Shown here: one piece after another, positions 34,476 to 43,185 of the stretch
Numbering within the stretch: position 1 is the stretch's first letter
Layout: the number at the start of each line of letters is the position of its first letter
NCBI GenBank assembly: GCA_009377795.1
Contig: WHTJ01000002.1
Coordinates: 62,001-126,000 of the forward strand
Direction: 5' to 3'
DNA length: 64,000 bases
Source of the DNA: Propionibacteriales bacterium
GTDB taxonomy: Bacteria; Actinomycetota; Actinomycetes; Propionibacteriales; Nocardioidaceae
Position numbers and translations under genes: made by a program
The notes under the pieces: model-generated
The model's database searches: none
Told to the model about the DNA's origin: nothing
The model's input: the letters and a program-made list of their open reading frames with translations, nothing else

Positions 34476-34509
34476 TAGTATCGAACACATGACCTGCATC
34501 TCTGCTTGA
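34476..34509 (+). promoter_or_regulatory. Stranded promoter and start codon of the HNH gene
   Basis: TAGTAT (34476-34481) could be a -10 box for a leaderless message starting at ATG 34489. That ATG lies in the left copy of the AACACATGA duplication. Translation from it would give only six codons (MTCISA) before a TGA inside the terminal repeat of the inserted element. The HNH gene's own ATG, in the right copy, is 315 nt downstream. Confidence 0.55.
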
Positions 34510-34807
34510 GTGCAGTAGTCCTCGTGAGGTGATGATCGAGGCGGCGGATCGGGTCGGCCGTCAGGACCTCTCAAGTACCGATCAGCAGATCCGGTCGTGG
34601 TTGCCCTGACGGGGCCTGTGTCAGCTACCTTCCGTGGTATGTAAAGGAATTCGCCTTACCGTCATCCGTGGTAAGTCCAAGACATGAGGATGCTCTTCTA
34701 TCTGCCGTCGCAGCGGGAGCCGTGAGACTGATGCGCACACCCGCTCACCAAGCTGATCGGCGGCCCCCCGCGGTAACTGCACTCAAGCAGAGATGCAGAA
34801 CACATGA
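34484..34807. mobile_element. MITE-like element with 23-bp terminal inverted repeats and 9-bp target duplication
   Basis: Perfect 23-bp inverted repeats lie at 34494-34516 (CTGCATCTCTGCTTGAGTGC...) and 34776-34798. They are flanked by direct repeats AACACATGA at 34484-34492 and 34799-34807; one extra C sits at the left junction. The ~305-bp interior has no convincing gene; it contains a small TTACC...GGTAA dyad near 34656. Layout (target duplication, inverted ends, no transposase) fits a non-autonomous insertion mobilised in trans. The transposase family cannot be named from the ends alone. Confidence 0.7.
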
Positions 34808-36492
34808 TCGAACCCAGGGAGGCCGTCGCCGGGCATGACCCGGCCAGGCTTGACCTGGCCGGGTTGGATGACGCCTCCCTGATCGACGCGTTGGGTGCCG
34901 CCAGGAGGCAGGCGGCGGTCTACGAGGCCCGGCAGCTCACTCTGATGGGTGAGCTTTATCGCCGCCGCCGATCCGAGGACCGTGACGATGTTCGGGTGGT
35001 GGGGGGGCGGTCGCAGACGTTGACCGAGCTGCAGCCCGTGCTGGCCCAATCAAGGTGCCGGCTGGGCAGCCGGCTACATCTGGCCGAGACATTGCACATG
35101 CGGTTGCCGCGGACTTGGGGGTTGCTGGCCGCGGGGCGGATCGATGAGTACACCGCCAGTGTGATCGTCTCCGAACTGGACAAGCTCACCGACGACACCC
35201 TGGTGCCGGTGGTGGAGGCGAAGCTGGTCGACCGGCTGGGCACCGGCGCCGACCAGACGGAGCCGGTGCGGGTTCCTCCGGCGCAGGTGGGCCGCTGGGC
35301 GCGGGTGCTGGTCGCGGAGACCGAACCCGACCGGCACGAGGAACGGTTCCGGAAGGGGGTTCGCCGACCGTGCGGTGCAGGTGTTCGGCACCGGTGATGG
35401 GTTCGCCGACCTGGTGCTGCACCATTCCAGCGCCGAACTCGAAGCCTTGTCACACCGGTTGAGTCTGATCGCCCGCCACACCGGTGCCGACGACCCGCGC
35501 AGCATGGACCAGCGGCGAGCCGATATCGCGGTCGACCTGCTCCTCGGACGCGCCGACTGCAACGTGGCGACCAGCAGCCTGGAGACCGGCGACGTTCACC
35601 CCGAACCCGACCCAGACCTGGACACTGAGACGGATACCGACACTAGGCCCGCTCCGGTACCCGAAGGTGGTGCCGACGGTATTGGGCCAGGCCACGCGCC
35701 TGTAACCCGAGGGCCGGGTGTGCGGTTGTCCACCCGTGGCCACGGCATCGGAGCCCAGATCAACGTGACGGTGCCGATCCAGACCCTGATCGGGGTCTCG
35801 ATCAGCCCGGACAACTCCTGAACGGGGAACCCGTCCCCGCGTCCCTCGTGCGGCGGATCGCCGCCGACCCGTCCTCGACCTGGTATCGGCTGCTCACCGA
35901 CCCGGCAGGCAACCTGCTCGACCTGTCCACCCGGTCCTACAAGCCGACCATGCCGTTGGTGCGGGCACTCGTGACCCGCGACCGGGTGTGTCCGGCACCC
36001 GGATGCACCACCAGCGCACTGGTCGAGGAGACCGACCACACCATCCGCCACAGCCACAGTGGTCCCACGTCGTATGGCAACACTGGGCGGTTGTGTCCGG
36101 CGCATCATCGGGCGAAGGAATCCCCCGGATTCACCCTGTCGCAACCCACGCCGGGGGTGTTCGTGTGGTCCTACCCGAGTGGGCATACCTACACCAGCGG
36201 CCCGGATCCGCATCCGGTCACCGACTGGCCCGACCACTGGCAGCCACCAGTGTCCGCGACCCAGTTGCAGGACGCGCTACGCATGCACGACCTCAACCGC
36301 CGCAGACGACACGACACCGAACTCCCTGACACCACCCGTCGGGTCCTCGAGACCCAGCTCCGGAACTGGTACGCCGCCGGTCCCGACGACCGCGACGAGC
36401 ACACCGACCCCCACGACGAACCCGTACTCGACACCGACACCGACACCGCCAGGACCCTCGGCGGCCTGCTCGAACGGACCGCCCTGAGCTAG
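34804..36492 (+). pseudogene. DUF222/HNH endonuclease (13E12-repeat family), copy A, two frameshifts
   Basis: Three overlapping frames together encode one ~560-residue DUF222 + HNH protein. N-terminal DUF222 (RRQAAVYEARQLTLMGELYRRR, AQSRCRLGSRLHLAETLHMRLPRTW) runs to ~35355. There GGGGG (35355-35359) has one G too many compared with copy B, shifting the frame. The middle part ends at TGA 35821 because one G is missing near 35800 (TCGATC where TCGGATC is expected). The C-terminal HNH is intact: CPAPGC, ETDHTI, GNTGRLCPAHHRAK. With the upstream insertion this copy is probably dead, unless the indels are sequence errors. Family role is poorly known; members are dispersed in actinobacterial genomes. 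Confidence 0.8.
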
Positions 36493-36505
36493 TGGGCGCG
36501 TCGCT

Positions 36506-36573
36506 GTCACCGTGACACGCACCGCCACACCCGCAGGCGTCATACCGTAACCAAACGTGCCACCACACGGATG
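36506..36573 (+). repeat. Conserved 3' flank of HNH copy A
   Basis: 68 bp just after the HNH stop align, with only a few substitutions, to the reverse complement of 62312-62379, just after HNH copy B (common core GACACGCACCGCCACACCC and ACCAAACGTGCCACC). The duplicated unit therefore extends beyond the coding region, as expected for a dispersed repeat that moved as a block. The rest of the gap up to 36723 shows nothing recognisable. Confidence 0.65.
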
Positions 36574-36723
36574 GGCAAGCCCGGACTTGACCACCGCGCC
36601 AGCCAGGAACGAACGCTGATTCGAGTGGCGCCGGGCGCTCGGTCGCGGTGGCTGGCAACGAGGCCCAGCGCATCGCACCCTCAGACGAACCGGCCGGGCG
36701 ATGGGGGAAGCACCAGCCAATCG

Positions 36724-37566
36724 CTAGCGGAGCACGCCGTCCAGCCACTCGGCGACCGAATCAGCGACGTAGTCCTTCTGACCGGTGTACCAGTGATCGC
36801 AGTTCTCGAGGATGCGCGCCTCCGACGGACCGGCCACGCACCGGGCGAACTCCTTCGCCGGGTACGTCTCGGGCGCCTCCAGGTCTCCCACCAGGAACAG
36901 GGACGGACAGCGGATCGATCGCGCGTTCTCCAACAGGTCCGGCGTGTTCTCATGACGGTCCAGCAGGCTCGCCGCCGAGATCACGAACCACCAGCCCGGC
37001 ATGAGCAACAGCTCCTCACCACGCTCCTCGGCCACCAGCTCCCGCGCGCGCTCCAGGTAGGACTCGGCCCGGTCGGCGGCCATCTGGCCGGCGGCGCTGC
37101 TGCGCAGGTACGTGCCCGGACCACCCGCGTGCGCGGACAACAGAACGAGCGCACGTACCTCGGGATGGTGCGCGACGAAGTGCGCGCCCAGCATGCCGCC
37201 GTTGCTGTGCCCGATCACCACCGGCTCGGCGAAGCCTCGCGACGCGAAGAAGGCACTCGCAGCCTCGTTGTCGGCGATGCCCTCGGCCGCGGTCTGAAAC
37301 GCACCACCTCCGGCCCGCTTACCTTCCAGGGTCGTCAGTATGTCGTGTCCACGCCGGTTGAACGCCAGGCATGCGAAGCCCGCCTCTACGAGTCGAGGAG
37401 CCAGGAATCGCGATGGGCCGGAGTAGAAATTGTTTGTGTTCCCATGAAAAAGCAGAACACCTCCACGAGCGGACTCGTGGTCCGGTTGATAGAGCAGCCC
37501 GTCGAGCGGCCGGGTGTCGGTCGGGATGGAGACCAGCTCGGTACGCACCGCGTCAGCCGGACTCAC
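36724..37566 (-). CDS. Alpha/beta hydrolase
   Basis: 280 residues, a compact alpha/beta-hydrolase. Oxyanion region LLFHGNTNNFYSG, nucleophile in VVIGHSNGGMLG (GHSNG), acid in FLVGDLEAP and His in ENCDHWYTG near the C-terminus, so the triad looks complete. GTG start at 37566, overlapping the cupin gene by 14 bp. Last gene of the M24-3/cupin/hydrolase operon. It would hydrolyse an ester, lactone or amide; nothing in the sequence narrows this further. Confidence 0.88.
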   Translation of the reverse strand: MSPADAVRTELVSIPTDTRPLDGLLYQPDHESARGGVLLFHGNTNNFYSGPSRFLAPRLVEAGFACLAFNRRGHDILTTLEGKRAGGGAFQTAAEGIADNEAASAFFASRGFAEPVVIGHSNGGMLGAHFVAHHPEVRALVLLSAHAGGPGTYLRSSAAGQMAADRAESYLERARELVAEERGEELLLMPGWWFVISAASLLDRHENTPDLLENARSIRCPSLFLVGDLEAPETYPAKEFARCVAGPSEARILENCDHWYTGQKDYVADSVAEWLDGVLR

Positions 37567-37921
37567 CGCTCGGCTGATCCAGCCGGCCGGTCGCGTCGTA
37601 CGCCGGGTCGACCAGCCGCTTGAAGCTGAGCGACGTGGTGTCCTCCAGCGCCTCCTGGCTGTGTACGGCGTTCGCCGGACGGTAGCTGCCCTCGCCCGCG
37701 GAGACCTCGTACGTCTCGCCGTCCACGGTCACCCGGGAGCGGCCACTCAGGACGTAGACGAACTGCTCCTCCGGATGACTGTGCGCCACCGCCCCCTCGC
37801 CCTTCTTGAACGAGATCTTCGTGACCTCCATGCTGTCGCTGCGCAGCACCGGTCCCCTGCCCTTGGAGTACCTCGGGGTGACCAGATTGTCTTCCTCGGG
37901 GTTGAAAACGATGTGTACCAA
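37553..37921 (-). CDS. Small cupin-domain protein
   Basis: 122 residues, one cupin barrel. Metal ligands of motif 1 are in HSHPEEQFVYVLSG and motif 2 in GSYRPANAVHSQ. Start is an unusual TTG at 37921: the ribosome site GGAGGTG lies 7 nt upstream and no ATG in this frame is available, while the GTG nearby is out of frame. Single-domain cupins in catabolic operons act as dioxygenases, isomerases or small-molecule binders; which of these applies here is open. It sits between M24-3 and the alpha/beta hydrolase. Confidence 0.85.
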   Translation of the reverse strand: MVHIVFNPEEDNLVTPRYSKGRGPVLRSDSMEVTKISFKKGEGAVAHSHPEEQFVYVLSGRSRVTVDGETYEVSAGEGSYRPANAVHSQEALEDTTSLSFKRLVDPAYDATGRLDQPSGESG

Positions 37922-37958
37922 CGTGATGCACCTCCGGTCGTCCGTTTGACTGTTCTGA

Positions 37959-39176
37959 TCAGGCCGGAATCCGTATGAACTCCATCGGGTATCGCTGCAG
38001 AGCCTCGGCGCCGTCCTCGGTGATGACCACGAGCGAGCCGAGCTGCAGGCCGCGCCGCCGGTCCGGCGACAGAACGTGCGGCTGCAGTACGACGGTCATC
38101 CCCGGCTCGAACGTCGTCGGCTCCTGTGGCCGCGCGATGGTCGCGATCTCCGGTACGTCCAGGCGAGGCGGTTCGAGACTCAGCCCCCAGCCGTGGAGCA
38201 GGGCGTCCATGGTCCACATGCCGGCGTCCTGCGCCACCGGACGGGCCGCCCGGCGTACGTCCTCGTCGGTCGCGCCGGGCCCCATCGCGGCGAGCACCCG
38301 TTCGCACATTTCCTTCGCCACTTCGAAAATCCGCTGGTACTCCGGAGCCGGCTCCTCGCCCACGACGAACGCGCGATGGATCTGGCCGGCATAGCCGGCG
38401 TACGCCGTACTGAGCTCGGTCAGCACGATGTCGCCGGGACCGATCGTGCGCTGCGCCGGCTCCTGGCGCGGGAAGACGATCTCCGGCTCCGCCATCGACG
38501 TCGAGCCGATGAACAGCGTTCGCTGGTCGCCACCGAGCGAAAGCGCCGTCCCCGCGATGATCCCCGCCCACTCGGAGTCGGTCATCCCCGCCCGCGCCTC
38601 GGCCTCCAGCGCGGCCACGGTCGCGTCGGTCATCTCCGCACCCCTGCGCAGGCAGGCGATCTCCTCCTGGCTCTTGATCCGGCGCACACCCCGCAACAGG
38701 TCGGTCGCGTCCTCGAACTCCGCACCGGGAAGCGCCGACGTCAGGGCGAGCACGTGCTCGTGCGGCAGGGTGACCTTCTGGATGCCCGCCGAGCCCACCA
38801 ACCCGACCCGGCCGGACGCCGCACCCACCTCCCGCAGCGCCTCGGCGATGCGGGTGCCCGGATCCCAGGTGACGTGGTCGATCGACCGCACGCGGGCCAT
38901 CGCGTACGCCGTCGGGAGATAGAGCGGATTGCCGATCAGGAGGTGCGGTTCGCCACCGCTGGGTACGACCGCGTAGCTGAACAACGGATCCCGGTAGCCG
39001 GTCAGATAGGCGCAGTTGGCCGCGTCGGAGGATCCGGACGAGCCGCTGTAGACGACCAGCGCATCCAGGCCGCGGGCGTCCATCTCCTGCCAGACGGCGC
39101 GGTGCCGCCGGGCGTACTCCTTCTCGCTGACCGAGGGATAGAGGGTCTCGGTGGAGGCTTGTGGCGAGCGTTGCAT
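37959..39176 (-). CDS. M24 fold protein with most metal ligands lost
   Basis: 405 residues with creatinase-type N-domain and pita-bread C-domain. At the five M24 metal positions it has Glu254 and Gln265 (VLTELSTAYAGYAGQIHR), His328 (LHGWGL), Gln365 (VVLQPH) and Gly380 (LQLGSL); only the His is kept. Loss of the metal site resembles creatinase, which works without metal, so a hydrolytic or lyase role on a small molecule is more likely than peptidase activity. The ATG at 39176 has no ribosome site and directly adjoins the GATAGTATATC operator, suggesting leaderless translation. First gene of its operon, divergent from the peptide-type ABC operon. Confidence 0.85.
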   Translation of the reverse strand: MQRSPQASTETLYPSVSEKEYARRHRAVWQEMDARGLDALVVYSGSSGSSDAANCAYLTGYRDPLFSYAVVPSGGEPHLLIGNPLYLPTAYAMARVRSIDHVTWDPGTRIAEALREVGAASGRVGLVGSAGIQKVTLPHEHVLALTSALPGAEFEDATDLLRGVRRIKSQEEIACLRRGAEMTDATVAALEAEARAGMTDSEWAGIIAGTALSLGGDQRTLFIGSTSMAEPEIVFPRQEPAQRTIGPGDIVLTELSTAYAGYAGQIHRAFVVGEEPAPEYQRIFEVAKEMCERVLAAMGPGATDEDVRRAARPVAQDAGMWTMDALLHGWGLSLEPPRLDVPEIATIARPQEPTTFEPGMTVVLQPHVLSPDRRRGLQLGSLVVITEDGAEALQRYPMEFIRIPA

Positions 39177-39195
39177 AACCGATAGTATATCAAAT
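39177..39195. promoter_or_regulatory. Operator-like site between M24-3 and the peptide-type ABC operon
   Basis: ACCGATAGTATATCAAATT; GATA (39181-39184) and TATC (39188-39191) form a dyad around GTA. It touches the M24-3 start codon and lies ~130 bp before the ABC lipoprotein gene, so it could control both directions. AT-rich island in GC-rich DNA. Confidence 0.5.
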
Positions 39196-39319
39196 TCACT
39201 CGATGACGAATGGCGGTGGGATGCGTCGGCCATAGGCAGGAGGCCACCCTTCAGTCTCCTGCTCGCACACAGTGAGCCCGCTGCAACCGACTGTCCCGCT
39301 GCACGCCGTGGAGGCCGAC

Positions 39320-40981
39320 ATGCGACGCGCACGCACGAGAACAAGCTCCGGACCGGGATCGCTCCGTCTATTGGGCGTGACCGTTGCCACCTTCGGACTG
39401 CTGGCCGGATGTACCGGCGGCGACCAGTCCGACCAGAACCTCGGCGAGATCGTGCCGCCGATGTCCATCGTCTACTACGCGCCGGACGCCGGTCCGACCT
39501 ATGAGCAGAGCGCCCGGGTCCTCGCCGAGGACTTCGGCGAGATCGGGCTCCAGGTCGATCTGCAGCCCATGCAGCAAACGAAGATGGTCGACGAGGTCCA
39601 TGTCGGCGGCAATCTGGAGGACCTCGCTCTGGGGTCGTGGGGTGGCGACCCGGACCGGCTCGACCCGAGCTTCTGGGTGTTCGACCTCAGCGCCTGCGAC
39701 TCCGACCGCAACGCGGTGAAGTGGTGCGACCAGGGGTACACCCAGCTCGCACAGCAGCAGGCCACGACGCTGGACGAGAACGAGCGCAAGGATCTGGTGT
39801 GGCAGGCCCAGGAGGAGTTCCAGAGCAAGCTCCCGTGGTGGCCGATCTCCCACGAGGTCCAGGGCATCGTCTACAACAGCGAGCGCTGGGAGAACATCAC
39901 CGCCCCCGAGCCGATCCCGCCGCATGAGACCGTGATCGACCCCTGGCTGCAGATGCAGCCACTGAGCGACGACCGGGTCATCGACTGGGCCTACTACGAG
40001 GACGTCAGCACCTACAACCCGCTGGCCGAGACGACGTCCAAGGGCTGGATACGGTTCGTCTACGACACCTTCCTGCGGTTCGACGGCGAGGAGCTCATCC
40101 CCTGGGCGGCGGAGTCCTGGGACGCCGTCGACGACACCACCATCGAGCTGCAGCTCCGCGACGGGATGACCTTCCACGACGGCCGGCCGGTCACCGCGGA
40201 GGACGCCGTCTTCAGCATCAATCTCGTGGTCGACCAACAGCCGCCGTCGGTCGCGGACGCCCTGCACGGCGTCGAAGGCGCGGAGCAGGTGGACGACCGT
40301 ACCCTCCGGATCAACCTCTCCGAGCCCAACGCCGGAATCTTCCGCCAGACCCTGACCCAGCTGTGGATCCTGCCGAAGCACATCTGGGAAGGCGTGTCCG
40401 ACCCGCTCAACTGGGACCCGATTCGGGAGAACGCGGTGATCGGCAGCGGACCCTTCGCCTTCGAGAGCTGGGAACCCAACCAGCAACACGTCCTCACCAC
40501 GCACACCGACCACTGGGAGGCGCCGGACTACGACGGCATCCGCAGACTGTCTCTGGGGCAGGCCGACGCCGTGCGTACCGCGATGCTCGACGGCACCGCG
40601 GACATCGCCTCCGACGTACTGCCCGCGGCGAGCATGCAGGACCTCGCCGAGGAGGAGGACCATCTCGAGTTCATGGAGTACCCCAGCTTCAACACGATCA
40701 CGGTGTGGATGAACCACGAGAAGCCACCGTTCGACGACTACGAGTTCCGGCGGGCGCTCCGACTGGCGACGGACAAGGAACGGGTCGCACTGGAGGGCTG
40801 GCTGGGCTTCGCCGAAACGGCCGGAGAGGGCAACGTGCCCACGGCGCTCGGTGAGTGGCACAACCCGGAGCTCGAGGAGATCCAGTTCGACCTGGAGCAG
40901 GCGCGCCAGGCACTCGAGGACGCCGGCTACGGCTGGGACGACGACGGCCGGCTGCACTTCCCGGCCGGAGGAGGTCAGTGA
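39320..40981 (+). CDS. Family-5 (peptide-type) solute-binding lipoprotein with circularly permuted lobes
   Basis: 553 residues; ATG at 39320 with GGAGG upstream; signal peptide ending LLAGC, predicted lipidated Cys31. The segment order is reversed relative to family 5. Residues ~47-195 (AGPTYEQSARVLAEDFGEIGLQVDLQ, GSWGGDPDRLDP, VKWCDQGYTQL, ENERKDLVWQAQEEF, KLPWWPISH) correspond to the normal C-terminal part. Residues ~218-548 (STYNPLAE, RFVYDTFLRFDGE, PWAAESW, LRDGMTFHDGRPVTAEDAVFSI, GSGPFAFESW, FRRALRLATDKERVA, QARQALEDAGY) correspond to the normal N-terminal and middle parts. Total length is normal for a complete protein. It should still fold into a two-lobe periplasmic-type binder, for peptides or an unrelated amide/ester. 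First gene of the seven-gene operon. Confidence 0.85.
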   Translation: MRRARTRTSSGPGSLRLLGVTVATFGLLAGCTGGDQSDQNLGEIVPPMSIVYYAPDAGPTYEQSARVLAEDFGEIGLQVDLQPMQQTKMVDEVHVGGNLEDLALGSWGGDPDRLDPSFWVFDLSACDSDRNAVKWCDQGYTQLAQQQATTLDENERKDLVWQAQEEFQSKLPWWPISHEVQGIVYNSERWENITAPEPIPPHETVIDPWLQMQPLSDDRVIDWAYYEDVSTYNPLAETTSKGWIRFVYDTFLRFDGEELIPWAAESWDAVDDTTIELQLRDGMTFHDGRPVTAEDAVFSINLVVDQQPPSVADALHGVEGAEQVDDRTLRINLSEPNAGIFRQTLTQLWILPKHIWEGVSDPLNWDPIRENAVIGSGPFAFESWEPNQQHVLTTHTDHWEAPDYDGIRRLSLGQADAVRTAMLDGTADIASDVLPAASMQDLAEEEDHLEFMEYPSFNTITVWMNHEKPPFDDYEFRRALRLATDKERVALEGWLGFAETAGEGNVPTALGEWHNPELEEIQFDLEQARQALEDAGYGWDDDGRLHFPAGGGQ

Positions 40982-40983
40982 CG

Positions 40984-42162
40984 ATGGCGGCAGCGAAACG
41001 CGGCGAAGGCTGGTTCCGGTACTTCCCCGGCGACCGCCCCGAGGACTACAGGTGGTCGGCCGCGTTCAGCCTTCTGCTCGGGACGTCGCACTGGGGGGGC
41101 GCCGCACTCAGCGAGGCTCACCGCGTCGGACAGCGGCTCGCCGACCGGGTCGGTGACGACGAGGCCTGGTTCACCGAGTTCCGGGCGGCCGGCGACAACG
41201 TCGCCGAGCTCGCCCGCGAGGACGAGCACGCCGGTCATGACCTCACCGCCGCGGGCGCGTACCTCCGCGCCTGCGTCTACTACCAGATCGGGGAACGCTT
41301 CCGGCTCCCCAAGGACGACGAGGCACTGGACGTCTACCGCAGGTCGACCGAGTGCTTCCAGCGGTACGCCGAGCTCACCGACGCACCCCGGATCGAGACC
41401 CTCGAGATTCCGTTCGAGGACAGCTCCTTGTCGGCCTATTTCGTACACGGCGCGGGCCGGGGGTCCGAGCCCGGCCCGTCGGTGGTCTTCTTCGACGGCC
41501 TGGACATCACCAAGGAGCTGCAGTACGCACACGGCGTCGCGGAGCTGAGCCGCCGGGGCATCAGCACCCTGGTCGTCGACGGACCCGGCAACGGCGAAGC
41601 GATCCGGTTCCGCGGGTTCCCGCTGCGCCACGACTACGAGACGGCGGGGACGGCGGCGTACGAGTACCTCGCGGAGCGGGACGACGTCGCCGCCGACCGG
41701 ATCGGCGTCCTGGCCATCAGTCTCGGCGGCTACTACGCACCGCGATGTGCCGCACGGGAACCCCGCTTCGCGGCCTGTGCCGCCTGGGGTGCCATCTGGG
41801 ACTACCGCGAGACCTGGAAACGGCGGATAGAAGCCACCCACCAGGCCTCGATGTCCGTGGCCGCCGACCACATCGCGTGGGTACTGGGCGTCGAGACCAT
41901 CGACGAGGCGATGGACGCACTCCTGGACTTCACACTGGACGACGTCGTCGGCGACATCCGATGCCCGCTGCTGATCACCCACGGCGAGAACGACGCGCAG
42001 ATCCCGGTGGAGGACGCCCGGAAGCTGTACGAAGCGGCCGGATCACCGGACAAGACCTTGCGCACGTTCAGTGTCGAGGAGGGCGGAGCGCAGCACTGCC
42101 AGATCGACTACTCGATCCGCGCGGCCTCGGTGGTCGCCGACTGGCTCAAGGCGAAGCTGTGA
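40984..42162 (+). CDS. Alpha/beta hydrolase (dihydroxypseudooxynicotine-hydrolase-like), copy 2
   Basis: 392 residues: helical N-terminal ~135 residues followed by the hydrolase core. Triad: Ser246 (AISLGGYY), Asp337 (GENDAQIP) and His371 (GAQHCQID). ATG at 40984 with GGAGG before it; a GTG two codons earlier is possible. Starts 2 nt after the lipoprotein stop and is followed by the permease genes, i.e. a hydrolase inserted in an importer operon, suggesting that the imported compound is its substrate. Same family as 24876-26111 but only distantly similar. Confidence 0.87.
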   Translation: MAAAKRGEGWFRYFPGDRPEDYRWSAAFSLLLGTSHWGGAALSEAHRVGQRLADRVGDDEAWFTEFRAAGDNVAELAREDEHAGHDLTAAGAYLRACVYYQIGERFRLPKDDEALDVYRRSTECFQRYAELTDAPRIETLEIPFEDSSLSAYFVHGAGRGSEPGPSVVFFDGLDITKELQYAHGVAELSRRGISTLVVDGPGNGEAIRFRGFPLRHDYETAGTAAYEYLAERDDVAADRIGVLAISLGGYYAPRCAAREPRFAACAAWGAIWDYRETWKRRIEATHQASMSVAADHIAWVLGVETIDEAMDALLDFTLDDVVGDIRCPLLITHGENDAQIPVEDARKLYEAAGSPDKTLRTFSVEEGGAQHCQIDYSIRAASVVADWLKAKL

Positions 42163-42192
42163 CGCCGACGCCGACGCCAACGCCGACGCTGT
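42163..42192 (+). repeat. Short GACGCC-type simple repeat
   Basis: About five near-perfect hexamers of the GACGCC/AACGCC kind (CGCCGACGCCGACGCCAACG...) fill most of the gap between the hydrolase stop and the permease start. Probably slippage-generated filler; no gene or signal seen in it. Confidence 0.6.
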
Positions 42193-42213
42193 CGCACCGT
42201 CGGTGAGGTGCGC

Positions 42214-43173
42214 ATGCGCGCGTACATCGTCCGCCGGCTGATGCAGGCAGTTCTGGTCGTCTTCGTGGTCATCACGCTGATGTTCTTCCTGTTCCGGCTG
42301 ATGCCGGCCGACCCGACGACGATGCTGGTGGAGAGCGGACTTCCCGAGCAGGCGCGTCAGGACCTGCTCGAACGCTGGGGTCTCACCGGGTCGCTGGCCG
42401 ATCAGTACTGGAGCTATCTGACGAACCTCGCGACCGGGGACTTCGGTACGTCGTTCTTCTACCAGGAGCCCGCGTGGAACGTGCTGGCCCCCCTGATCCT
42501 GAACACGCTCTGGATCGCCGTACCGGGAATGCTGCTGGGTGCGTTGATCGGCTGCGGCCTCGGCGTCGTGGTGGGCTGGGCGCGGCGCGGCGGACCGGTG
42601 GAGCGCGCGGGAATCTTCCTTGCGACGTTCGTACGCGGGGTGCCGAGCTTCGTACTGGGCATCTTCATACTGATGGTCTTCTCCACCTGGCTGGGATGGT
42701 TCCCCGGCTTCGGCATCGGCGAGCTCGGTGACGGCTTCACCCGGTACTTCACCTGGTCGTTCCTCGCCCACCTCATCCTGCCGGTGATGACGCTGGCGAT
42801 CTTCTTCCTCCCGGAGAACCTGCTGCTGATGCGTACCGGCGTCGTGGAGAACCGCGGCGAGGACTACCTGGAGCTGGTCCGGGCGAAGGGGGTCAAGGAG
42901 TCCCGGGTGGCCTGGCACGCCGCGCGGAACTCGCTGCTCCCGGTGATCACTTGGCTGTTCCCGGCACTGGCCGAGACCGTGGCCGGGATCGTGATCATCG
43001 AGGTCGTGTTCAGCTGGCCGGGGATCGGGCGCGAGCTGGTGCTCGCCGTCAACCGGCAGGACTACCCGATCGCGCAGACCGCGTTCTTCCTGCTCGCGGT
43101 GATGATCGTGCTCGCGAACCTGGCCGCGGATCTGGTGTACGCCAAGCTCGACCCGCGCGTGAGCTACGAGTAG
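42214..43173 (+). CDS. Peptide-type ABC permease, DppB/OppB-like
   Basis: 319 residues, six transmembrane segments. N-terminal YIVRRLMQAVLVVFVVITLMFFLFRLMP is the standard DppB first helix with the following PGDP-like PADPT; the EAA loop is ELVRAKGVKESRVAWHAARNSLLPVIT; the C-terminal VVFSWPGIGRELVLAVNRQDYPIAQ is also conserved. The ATG at 42214 is favoured over a GTG two codons upstream by the GAGG spacing. Works with DppC, the two ATPases and the permuted lipoprotein. Confidence 0.93.
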   Translation: MRAYIVRRLMQAVLVVFVVITLMFFLFRLMPADPTTMLVESGLPEQARQDLLERWGLTGSLADQYWSYLTNLATGDFGTSFFYQEPAWNVLAPLILNTLWIAVPGMLLGALIGCGLGVVVGWARRGGPVERAGIFLATFVRGVPSFVLGIFILMVFSTWLGWFPGFGIGELGDGFTRYFTWSFLAHLILPVMTLAIFFLPENLLLMRTGVVENRGEDYLELVRAKGVKESRVAWHAARNSLLPVITWLFPALAETVAGIVIIEVVFSWPGIGRELVLAVNRQDYPIAQTAFFLLAVMIVLANLAADLVYAKLDPRVSYE

Positions 43174-43185
43174 GAGGCCGTCGAG

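Noticed and set aside
42163-42192. GACGCC repeats as a functional coding tract or riboswitch
   Set aside because: A short simple-sequence run outside any frame with no structure or known aptamer resemblance.
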